Positions 56,638-64,000 of a DNA stretch of 64,000 nucleotides are shown piece by piece. Source of the stretch: Acaryochloris sp. CCMEE 5410 (GTDB lineage: Bacteria; Cyanobacteriota; Cyanobacteriia; Thermosynechococcales; Thermosynechococcaceae); contig NZ_AFEJ02000001.1 in the NCBI RefSeq assembly GCF_000238775.2, forward strand, positions 2,046,001-2,110,000, in the 5' to 3' direction. The notes under the pieces were generated by a model, which saw nothing but the letters and a program-made list of their open reading frames with translations, was not told where the DNA came from and ran no database searches. A program made the position numbers and the translations under genes. Numbering within the stretch: the first letter of the stretch is position 1; every line of letters begins with the position of its first letter.

Positions 56638-57513
56638 ATGTTTGGTAAAAATTTAAGAGTCCGTGTCGTCAACCGACAGTACGCAGGGTTGGCGGCAGCT
56701 TGTTTGTGCCTTGGTGTTGGCTCCCTCATTCTTCAAACAACGTTGAATCAGGTTTCCATTGGGGGCATTCCAGAAGATATCAGTGGGTTGGAAGAGAATA
56801 CGTTGATCACGGAGTCTGATTCAGGATTTCGTCTCGCCTTGAAAAAGATAGACGACATGGATCGTAAACAACGTCGCCATTATCACCCCCCAGTTAAATT
56901 TCAGGGACTAACTATTAATGGAGTAAGACTGCCCACCAACAAAAAAGTGATTGCCCTAACCTTTGATGATGGCCCTTGGCCCAAAACAACAGCCAAGATG
57001 CTGGATATCCTCAAAGAACATGATGTAGAAGCCACATTTTTTGTCTTAGGTAGTAATGTCAGCCGTTTTCCCAAGTTACTGAAGCGAGTTGCCAAGGAAG
57101 GCCATGCCATTGGCAATCACACCTGGAGTCATAAATATGGTTATCACCCGCCAGCGCTAGCTCAACGCGAGATTCAACGGACTGCTGAGGAAATAGAGAA
57201 ACATACCGGATTTAGAACCTCTCTCTTCCGCCCACCGGGTGGCTTCCTGCACAATGGACTCGTGGCCCATGTTCGCGCCCAAAAGTATGTCACGCTTATG
57301 TGGACGGTGGACGATACCTATCGAGGTACGGTTGACCAAGCCATTGATAACGTTGTCAAGAATGCTTCACCGGGAGGCATTGTGCTGATGCATGATGGCG
57401 GTGGCGATCGAAAGCTAATGATCCAAGCATTGCCTCATATCATCACTCGCCTCAGACAGCAGGGCTATCGGCTAGTGACCATTCCCCAATTGTTAGAAAT
57501 GGCAAAAAAATAA
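56638..57513 (+). CDS. Polysaccharide deacetylase (NodB family), membrane-anchored
   Basis: A 291-residue protein. An N-terminal helix (GLAAACLCLGVGSLILQ) exports or anchors it. The NodB domain has catalytic Asp pair in LTFDDGPWP, metal ligands in HTWSH (GNHTWSHKYGY), the RPPGG motif (FRPPGGFLHNG) and C-terminal VLMHDGGGDR. It should remove N-acetyl groups from peptidoglycan or surface glycan. Start ATG 56638; no strong ribosome binding site. The divergent acyltransferase-like gene suggests linked glycan modification. Confidence 0.88.
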   Translation: MFGKNLRVRVVNRQYAGLAAACLCLGVGSLILQTTLNQVSIGGIPEDISGLEENTLITESDSGFRLALKKIDDMDRKQRRHYHPPVKFQGLTINGVRLPTNKKVIALTFDDGPWPKTTAKMLDILKEHDVEATFFVLGSNVSRFPKLLKRVAKEGHAIGNHTWSHKYGYHPPALAQREIQRTAEEIEKHTGFRTSLFRPPGGFLHNGLVAHVRAQKYVTLMWTVDDTYRGTVDQAIDNVVKNASPGGIVLMHDGGGDRKLMIQALPHIITRLRQQGYRLVTIPQLLEMAKK

Positions 57514-57621
57514 TTTGGGACTTGGATAGTCACTGATAACCCCTTCCTGTTGCCCAGAATCTTGCAGGTTGAGCAATAGTAGATTGATATACTACGCTCA
57601 CCCCCAGCGATTTATCATCTC

Positions 57622-59919
57622 TTGGTAATTGATTTAGAGCAAAAAATAGCTAAATTACGGGCTTCTCTCAGGCCTGGGCAGCAAGAATTAGCAGATTGGC
57701 AAGCCGGTCCGCTTGCTGTTTCTGCTGTCCCAGGCGCAGGGAAATCCTATGGCATGGCGGTAGCTGCAGCGATTACCCTTGGGCGTAAAAACCTCAACCG
57801 TGCCCAACAGCTCGTAATTGTTACTTTCACTCGCTCAGCGGCAACACATCTCAAACAACAGGTTCGTAAACATTTACGCGAGCTACAGCTGCCCTTAGGT
57901 GGGTTTACCGTGCAAACCTTACATGGGTTAGCCCTCAATATTGCCTCCCGTCATCCCCAACTTTCGGGGATTCATTTAGACCAAGTCACCCTGATTACCC
58001 CCAACCGCCACCATCGCCTCTTGCGCCAATGCGTCGAACAATGGGTGGCGGATCATCCTCAGGCGTACCAAGAGCTTCTGGTTCGAGGAGCCTTTGACGG
58101 AGAAGAAACAGAGCGGTTACGTCGGCAGTCAGTGTTGAGATCGGATTGTTTGCCGGAGTTGGCTGCGATCGCAATTCGTGAAGCCAAAAGTTCGGGACTC
58201 AGCCCTCAGCAGCTCTATGCTTTAGCCGAACAGGTGCAAGATGAGGTATCTGTACTTGCCATTGCCGCTGGTCTTTACGAACGATACCAACGACTACTCG
58301 AAGCTCAACAGCTCATTGACTATGACGATATGATCCTAGCGGCTTTGCAGGTGCTCGATAACCAGAGCGCTCGCCAAGTCTGGCAAAAACAAGTCTTTGC
58401 CGTATTCGAAGACGAAGCCCAGGATTCAACCCCACTCCAATTCCGTTTACTGAACGGATTAGCTAGTCACGAGGCCTCCAAAGCAAAACCCAATCTAGTC
58501 CGCGTTGGCGATCCCAACCAAGCCATCAACTCCACCTTTACCCCTGCCGATCCCATTTTCTTCCGAGACTTCTGTCAACAGAGCCAGGCTCAACAGCGAT
58601 TAGCAACCATGAATCAGGCCGGACGCAGCTCTGCCATCATCATTCAGGCTGCTAATTTTATGCTGGACTGGATCAATCAGTCTCAGTTAGCAGGACAAGA
58701 ACAACCCTTTCAACCTCAGACGATTCAAACGGTGACCAAGCACGATCCTCAAGCCAACGCAAATCCAGCTCATGAAGGACGAGGACTAGAGATATACACA
58801 CCTGAAGATGTTTACCAAACGGCTGATCTCATCGGCCAGCGGGTCTGCCAACTGCTGACGGATCACCCAGACGCAAATGCAGCCATCCTAGTTCGGGAAA
58901 ATAAACAAGGGAGCTTTCTAGCAGAGCGTCTTAATCACCCGGATCAAATGGTGACTCTAGCCGCTCATGGCATTGAAATCCTCGATGTGGGAGGTGGCAG
59001 CCGCCAGACGCAAGTTCCCTTTGAAATGCTGACCATTTTGCAGTTTTTGGCCCGTCCCCATTCTCCCAACACCCTCAAAGCAGCCCTGCAAATTTTCGTC
59101 GATCGGCAACTCATCCCAGCCCAAGAGGTCCATCCTTTAGCCAGTCAACCTGAAATTTTCCTCTATCCAGGCCCGTTAGATCCACCCCAGTCGGAGCAGG
59201 TGCAGGAAGCCAGTAGTTTTTGCTGCAAGCTGTTGCGATCGCGGTGGGAATTGCCCCATTATCGGCTGATTTCTTTTTTAGCCCTATCCCTGAAATACAA
59301 TCCCGCCGAGCTAGCCACTGCCGATAAATTAGCAGCACGACTCGCACAACAAACCCAAGGGGCACCGTCGATGACAACGACCTTGCCCATTTTGCAAGAA
59401 CTCATCAGTGCCGAACGGTTCGATCCCGTTGACGTCGAAGATGTTGAGTCTCAATATTTGCGCCCTCGCCAACTCACAATCATTACCATGCACAAAGCTA
59501 AGGGGCTGGATTGGGATTTTGTATTTCTGCCGTTTCTACATGCCCGCATTATTCCAGGGGAACTAAGAATTCCTGCCCCTAGCCAATTCCTTGGTCCTTT
59601 CAGTTTGGCAGAAGTGGCTCGCGCACAAATCCGAGCTAATGTCCACAAGCAGTTTCCACTACCGAATATGGAAGAGGCATGGCAACGGGCTAGCGATCTT
59701 AAACGTGCAGAAGAATTTCGTCTACTCTATGTTGCCATGACCCGAGCCAAACGACTGTTATGGATGTCTGCAGCCCAACAAGCCCCCTACAATTGGAACT
59801 GGTTTGACTGGCAACGCCAAACTAAGCTAGACAAGCAGACTCCTTGTCCTGTCCTGAGGCCCTTACAGGCTCAATTCCAATCCGATCACCCCCCTAACTC
59901 AACGCCGTCCAGGATTTGA
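57622..59919 (+). CDS. UvrD/Rep-like superfamily 1 helicase
   Basis: A 765-residue SF1 helicase. Motif I (SAVPGAGKSY) is at about 34-43, motif Ia (VTFTRSAATHLKQQV) follows, motif II is EDEAQDST at about 263-270, and motif III/IV region reads VRVGDPNQAINSTF. Motif V (ITMHKAKGLDWDFVFLP) and motif VI (LLYVAMTRAKRLL) are intact. All ATPase motifs are present, so it should translocate on DNA. No nuclease domain is visible. The start is a TTG at 57622; no ATG lies upstream in frame near it. It differs from housekeeping PcrA by several insertions, so the exact role is open. Confidence 0.88.
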   Translation: MVIDLEQKIAKLRASLRPGQQELADWQAGPLAVSAVPGAGKSYGMAVAAAITLGRKNLNRAQQLVIVTFTRSAATHLKQQVRKHLRELQLPLGGFTVQTLHGLALNIASRHPQLSGIHLDQVTLITPNRHHRLLRQCVEQWVADHPQAYQELLVRGAFDGEETERLRRQSVLRSDCLPELAAIAIREAKSSGLSPQQLYALAEQVQDEVSVLAIAAGLYERYQRLLEAQQLIDYDDMILAALQVLDNQSARQVWQKQVFAVFEDEAQDSTPLQFRLLNGLASHEASKAKPNLVRVGDPNQAINSTFTPADPIFFRDFCQQSQAQQRLATMNQAGRSSAIIIQAANFMLDWINQSQLAGQEQPFQPQTIQTVTKHDPQANANPAHEGRGLEIYTPEDVYQTADLIGQRVCQLLTDHPDANAAILVRENKQGSFLAERLNHPDQMVTLAAHGIEILDVGGGSRQTQVPFEMLTILQFLARPHSPNTLKAALQIFVDRQLIPAQEVHPLASQPEIFLYPGPLDPPQSEQVQEASSFCCKLLRSRWELPHYRLISFLALSLKYNPAELATADKLAARLAQQTQGAPSMTTTLPILQELISAERFDPVDVEDVESQYLRPRQLTIITMHKAKGLDWDFVFLPFLHARIIPGELRIPAPSQFLGPFSLAEVARAQIRANVHKQFPLPNMEEAWQRASDLKRAEEFRLLYVAMTRAKRLLWMSAAQQAPYNWNWFDWQRQTKLDKQTPCPVLRPLQAQFQSDHPPNSTPSRI

Positions 59920-60056
59920 ACTCCACCTATGCTGAATCAAATGCTGCTTCTACAGACAGCATAAATGAGGATCGTTGTTCTTGTTATACTTCTTCGTAGT
60001 ACATTGAAGCATAGAAGCCATACTATTCCTCTTCAACATCTGTAAATCAGTTCTCT

Positions 60057-60740
60057 ATGGCAATACAGCTAAACTCTGTGGTCCCCTTTGGGCGCTCACG
60101 GAATGAATACATCAAAATGTTTAATCTCACGGCGGCTGATTTAAGCCGTTCAATGCTAGGGGCGGGAGATGGTCCTGCAAGTTTTAATGCTGAGTCCACT
60201 CCCCTGGGGAGCAAAATTATTTCTGTCGATCCGATCTATGAATTGAGCGGTGCAGCCATTCAGCAGAGATTTGAAACCGTTCTAGATGACATTATCAATC
60301 AGGTCAAAGCAACGTCTCAAGATTGGGTTTGGTCCTATCATTCATCTCCCGAAGACCTCCGTCACAATCGTATTCAAGCCATGCAGACTTTCCTGCAAGA
60401 TTATGAGCTGGGAAAACAACAAGGTCGGTATCAAACTGCAGCATTACCCACACTGCCATTTCCTGATCAAACCTTTGAACTCGCATTGTGTTCCCATTTT
60501 CTCTTCTTATATTCCCAGCAGTATGATGTGGCTTTTCATCTAGCGTCCATTCGTGAACTGCTGCGAATCAGCGCTGAAGTGCGCATCTTTCCTTTGCTAA
60601 CGTTGATGCTGGAACCCTCGCCCTACCTCCAACCTATTATTCAAGCTTGTCAAGATTGGGGATATGCTACCTCCATTGAAACCGTTGGTTATGAGTTACA
60701 GAAAGGGGGGAATCAAATGCTGGTCATCCATGCCCCCTAG
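60057..60740 (+). CDS. Methyltransferase-like protein
   Basis: A 227-residue soluble protein with a Rossmann methyltransferase look: the glycine-rich loop LGAGDGPASFNAES, an acidic strand end (IISVDPIY) and a post-loop motif FELALCSHFLFLYS. The usual SAM-binding GxGxG is GAGDG, so binding is plausible. The substrate is unknown. Related uncharacterised cyanobacterial proteins have a similar length. Confidence 0.65.
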   Translation: MAIQLNSVVPFGRSRNEYIKMFNLTAADLSRSMLGAGDGPASFNAESTPLGSKIISVDPIYELSGAAIQQRFETVLDDIINQVKATSQDWVWSYHSSPEDLRHNRIQAMQTFLQDYELGKQQGRYQTAALPTLPFPDQTFELALCSHFLFLYSQQYDVAFHLASIRELLRISAEVRIFPLLTLMLEPSPYLQPIIQACQDWGYATSIETVGYELQKGGNQMLVIHAP

Positions 60741-60921
60741 CTGGACTCAACACACCACTACCCAATCCCTGGGCTCCAAGCAGTCTTGTTCAACACGATG
60801 CCAACAGCCTATGGTCAGCAGAAAAAATCCCAAATGATTGAAATCTCAGTCAAGCCAACAGAATTTTGCATAATTAAGAGAGCTTCCGGTCACAAAGCCA
60901 GAGATTGGTTCTGCCCGGTTG

Positions 60922-61998
60922 ATGTCTTATCTCTTTCCTATGCGAGTGACTTCTACTTCCCCCAATACTGATGAGGCCATCAAAACCCGTAAGGCCGACC
61001 ATCTCCGCATCTGTTTAGATGACAAAGTCCAGTGCAAATCAATCACCACTGGTTTTGAACAGTACCGTTTCCAACACTGCTGCTTACCAGAGTTAGCTCT
61101 GGAAGATATCCAGTTATCTACAACCTTTTTAGGTAAGCCTTTGGGAGCACCGCTGTTGATCTCATCCATGACAGGGGGAACTGAGCTAGCCAAAACCATT
61201 AATCAGCGGTTAGCGATCGTTGCTCAAGAGTTCAAGATTGCCATGGGCGTGGGATCACAACGAGTGGCTATGGAACATCCTCAAGTTGCGGATACCTTTG
61301 CCGTGCGATCCCATGCACCAGACATTCCCCTATTTGCCAACTTAGGAGCAGTCCAGCTTAACTATGGCTATAACTTAGATGCCTGCCGCCGCAGCATTGA
61401 TTTACTAGAAGCCGATGCCTTAATTTTGCACCTCAATCCTCTCCAAGAATGCATTCAAAGTCGCGGCGATACCAACTTCCGCAATCTGTTTACGCAAATT
61501 GGCAAACTCTGCCAACAGCTCCCTGTTCCTGTCATTGTCAAAGAAGTTGGCAACGGTATTTCTGCTCCTTTAGCCATACGCTTAGTGGAAGTTGGTGTCG
61601 CGGCTATTGATGTAGCCGGTGCGGGCGGCACGTCCTGGGCCAAAGTCGAAGGAGAACGGGCAGAAGATATCCGTCAGCGTCGACTCGGCCAAACCTTCTC
61701 AGATTGGGGTTTACCCACCGCAGAATGTGTGGCGTCCATTTTTCAAGCCAATTCTAAGATCCCATTAATTGCCTCTGGTGGCCTACGCAATGGCCTCGAT
61801 GCTGCTAAAGCACTGGCCCTAGGAGCTGATATAGCAGGAATGGCTTATCCATTCTTACAAGCTGCCCATGAATCAGAAGCCGCTTTACACACTCTTATGG
61901 ACATGCTCATTGCTGAGTTAGAAACGGTACTCTTTTGCACCGGGAATGCAACGATAGCAGACTTACAAGCCTCTCCATGCCTGCTCCAAAGCCCATAA
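60922..61998 (+). CDS. fni: Type 2 isopentenyl-diphosphate isomerase
   Basis: Interconverts IPP and DMAPP using FMN and NADPH, feeding carotenoid, chlorophyll and quinone synthesis. It has about 358 residues. Family marks are RKADHLRIC at the start, [19 protein letters not shown], the LHLNPLQE block, VKEVGNGIS and the FMN-binding [14 protein letters not shown]. The start may be ATG 60922 or 60940; a TTG at 60919 precedes the first. Cyanobacteria use this form in place of type 1 Idi. Confidence 0.94.
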   Translation: MSYLFPMRVTSTSPNTDEAIKTRKADHLRICLDDKVQCKSITTGFEQYRFQHCCLPELALEDIQLSTTFLGKPLGAPLLISSMTGGTELAKTINQRLAIVAQEFKIAMGVGSQRVAMEHPQVADTFAVRSHAPDIPLFANLGAVQLNYGYNLDACRRSIDLLEADALILHLNPLQECIQSRGDTNFRNLFTQIGKLCQQLPVPVIVKEVGNGISAPLAIRLVEVGVAAIDVAGAGGTSWAKVEGERAEDIRQRRLGQTFSDWGLPTAECVASIFQANSKIPLIASGGLRNGLDAAKALALGADIAGMAYPFLQAAHESEAALHTLMDMLIAELETVLFCTGNATIADLQASPCLLQSP

Positions 61999-62030
61999 CC
62001 AACAGATAATGCCTCCCTTTGGATGTCTTT

Positions 62031-63758
62031 TTATATCCCAAACAAGATCTGAATACGGCGACGGATCCAGATAAAAGGATCGTCTCCCGCCGATTCTGAT
62101 GGATTAATCTGCGTCAAGCCCAATTCTTCAAGCACTTGCTGCCTCTGAGAGAGAGACTTTGCAATCTCTTCGGCTAACGCTTTGTAATTCTGGAGTAATT
62201 TTTGTAACGCTTGTCGATCGACTACAAATAAGGTTGTCGCTTCAAGAACTCGCATGGTTGCCGTTCGTGGTGCCCCGGTTAATAAAGAAATCTCACCAAA
62301 AAAGTCACCAACACCTAAGATGGCGATTTGGCGATTGAGTTTTTGAGAATAGACTTCTACTTGGCCTGAAAGGATAACGTAAAAGGACTCACCTGATTCA
62401 TTTTCCCGAAAAATCACTTGCTCAGGAGCATAAAACTGTCGATATCCTTGTTCAATTAATACTCTCAATTGAGCATTCGTACAGTTTTCAAAATAGCTGA
62501 CCTTACGCAGTAAGACCCGTAAGGTGCTGTTCTTAGTGACTTTAATTCCCGTCTTTAGTTTGAGCCCCTCCCCGCTAGCAACCGTTGGCAGTGGAGCAGC
62601 AGCCTCTGGTTTAGGTTGTAAAGCCTGGGCCAACGCTTCAGGATTCTTTAACCACAGCTCTCGTTGGGGAAAAGGAATTTGGATGTTCTTACGATTTAAT
62701 TCTTGTTCAATCAAAAAATTGAGCGAACTCTTGATGGGTTCAAAATCACAAGGTTGGTTTATCCATGCTAATAATTCAAATTTATAAGCATCATCTCCAA
62801 AAGATTTGAACCATACCTGCGGAGGAGGGTACTTTAAGACTCGCGATTCTGACCGCGCTGCGATCAATAAGGCTTCTGTCACTAAAACCGTATCGGTACC
62901 ATAGGCAACACTCACAGGAATATGCAAGCGACTTTCTGGCGTTTGGTAAGTCCAATTGATGACGTTTTTAGCAAAAAACCGTTGATTAGGCACTACAACA
63001 AACAGCCGATCTTGAGTCCGAACAATCGTCGAACGAATCGAAATTCGCTCAATAGTCCCTAACAAACCATCTACTTCTACAAAATCTCCGACCCGGATTT
63101 GCTGTTCCAGTAATAGGGTCAAACCACTCACGAAGTTACTGGCTAGCTCTTGCAAACCAAAACCTAAACCTAAACCCAAAACACCAGCAATAACAGCCAA
63201 TGAGCTCAGATCTATCCCTACCGATTGGAGAAGAATGATGAAGCCAATCAGACCAAAGGTATAGCTGATGATGGTAGAGATGGCGGCTTGTGCTCCCCGC
63301 TCCATACGAGTCTGGGGAAGAATGCTCTTCTTAAGCCACTGACCACATAACCGAGCGCCCACAAAAACCAAAACAGTTATTGAGACAAAGATGATGAGCG
63401 TCAACAAGGAGATCGGATTCTTCCGTTCTCCGACATCCGTAAAAGGGGTATTCAACGCTCCCCAAAACTTGTCAGGAAAAGCTGCCAGACCAGTGATAAA
63501 CAACTGTCTGATAGGTTGGAGGGCAGGGATGAGCGTCAAGATATTGTAAAAGGCGACTAGCCAAATCCCGAGTCTTAATCCAAACAGCAAACACCGTTGT
63601 AAAAGGGGGTAAATCGCTCGACCTTTTTTGGGGACCGTTCTCAAACGCCCCTGCATCCAGCGCCCCATCAACCCATCTGAGATCGCAGCTCCTCCCAAGA
63701 TCCCCACAACAATGAATAGGTTCTTGAGGAAATGAACATCAACAGCGAATAGAGTCAT
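62031..63758 (-). CDS. MscS-type channel fused to a cyclic-nucleotide-binding domain
   Basis: A 575-residue protein. Several N-terminal helices (LFIVVGILGGAAISDGLMG; LRLGIWLVAFYNILTLIPAL; LLTLIIFVSITVLVFVGARL) lead to the MscS pore helix and beta domain (SSLAVIAGVLGLGLGFGLQELASNFVSG, then RVGDFVEVDGLLGTIE). A cNMP-binding domain fills about 430-550 (PEQVIFRENESGESFYVILS, FGEISLLTGAPRTATM). Such MscS-cNMP fusions are called bCNG channels, which may open or close in response to cAMP or cGMP. ATG 63758 is preferred over GTG 63782; a GAGG lies close upstream. Confidence 0.88.
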   Translation of the reverse strand: MTLFAVDVHFLKNLFIVVGILGGAAISDGLMGRWMQGRLRTVPKKGRAIYPLLQRCLLFGLRLGIWLVAFYNILTLIPALQPIRQLFITGLAAFPDKFWGALNTPFTDVGERKNPISLLTLIIFVSITVLVFVGARLCGQWLKKSILPQTRMERGAQAAISTIISYTFGLIGFIILLQSVGIDLSSLAVIAGVLGLGLGFGLQELASNFVSGLTLLLEQQIRVGDFVEVDGLLGTIERISIRSTIVRTQDRLFVVVPNQRFFAKNVINWTYQTPESRLHIPVSVAYGTDTVLVTEALLIAARSESRVLKYPPPQVWFKSFGDDAYKFELLAWINQPCDFEPIKSSLNFLIEQELNRKNIQIPFPQRELWLKNPEALAQALQPKPEAAAPLPTVASGEGLKLKTGIKVTKNSTLRVLLRKVSYFENCTNAQLRVLIEQGYRQFYAPEQVIFRENESGESFYVILSGQVEVYSQKLNRQIAILGVGDFFGEISLLTGAPRTATMRVLEATTLFVVDRQALQKLLQNYKALAEEIAKSLSQRQQVLEELGLTQINPSESAGDDPFIWIRRRIQILFGI

Positions 63759-63797
63759 TTGCCTCAATAATTTAGATCGCACAAATTATAGACAGCA

Positions 63798-63826
63798 GAA
63801 AGGGGTGAGCTCAACTCACCCCTTTC
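63798..63826. terminator. Strong hairpin terminator
   Basis: GAAAGGGGTGAG (63798-63809), a 5-base loop, CTCACCCCTTTC (63815-63826), then TTTA. It sits between the end of the right-edge minus-strand gene and the start of the MscS gene, so on the minus strand it would end the right-edge gene's transcript. Confidence 0.8.
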
Positions 63827-63881
63827 TTTAGGATTATGCAGTTGAATAGCGCTGTAGGCACTGGATTAAACTGAAATAAAG

Positions 63882-64000
63882 TTAGGACACCTTAGCTGCT
63901 TCAGGAACGCTACGCATGCTAGAAGGTTCCGAGGTTCCAGCCGCTTCATCTTCACCTTGCAAAAACTGCTTGGACGCACTCACACTTTGGTGTAAGCGCA
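63882..64000 (-). CDS. 3' end of a gene cut by the window edge
   Basis: An open minus-strand frame enters from the right edge and stops with TAA at 63882-63884. The visible C-terminal tail is 38 residues, polar and Ser/Glu-rich (SASKQFLQGEDEAAG, SMRSVPEAAKVS). Too little is visible to name it. The hairpin at 63798-63826 follows it at a terminator distance. Confidence 0.55.
   Translation of the reverse strand, partial: RLHQSVSASKQFLQGEDEAAGTSEPSSMRSVPEAAKVS

Overview
This window reads as cyanobacterial chromosome. The evidence is the gene content: Psb27, Ycf37, a CRR7-type NDH-1 assembly factor, a cyAbrB regulator, NarM, DUF1361 and DUF3177 membrane proteins, and a groESL operon with CIRCE and a K-box-like element. 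HIP1 octamers (GCGATCGC, for example 4769-4776) are scattered throughout and GC content is moderate. Gene content and style recall Acaryochloris marina or a relative, but that is an impression and not a proven assignment. No rRNA, tRNA or CRISPR array was found.

Layout. 1-3963 is the 3' part of a giant secreted beta-helix/PKD/RTX protein. 3999-14395 holds cobN and cbiD (B12 synthesis), a hybrid histidine kinase, guaA, psb27 and tatA. 14486-19624 holds tsaB, a DUF1361 protein, aspS and a lipoprotein esterase. 19625-22507 is a decayed stretch: about 1 kb of non-coding debris, a small membrane ORF, a cyAbrB regulator and an IS630-family remnant with four frame breaks. 22653-28623 holds an orphan sugar-ABC permease, argH, a ComFB-family protein, pyrR and groES-groEL.

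28700-38063 is the most unusual part. All genes lie on the minus strand: a Ccs1/ResB and an enlarged CcsA (cytochrome c maturation), a pentapeptide-repeat protein, a tail-anchored protein with three tandem globin domains, a pentahaem cytochrome with one CX4CH site, a hexahaem cytochrome, a monohaem Tll0287-like lipoprotein, and a four-helix membrane protein with two His pairs spaced for two b haems. Together they look like a transmembrane electron-transfer module with its own haem-attachment machinery and a globin partner. I infer a role in handling nitrogen oxides or oxygen, or in redox exchange outside the membrane; the sequence does not settle which.

38302-64000 is mostly housekeeping and accessory genes. 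It includes an RHH regulator with a probable operator, Ycf37-CRR7, an M23 peptidase, an ABC exporter, tpiA, a LysR regulator followed by trpD2-like, mobA and narM (nitrate-reductase related), an APC permease-lipoprotein pair with a structured leader, an acyltransferase-like membrane protein, a polysaccharide deacetylase, a UvrD-like helicase, fni, and an MscS channel fused to a cyclic-nucleotide-binding domain. The right edge cuts a minus-strand gene.
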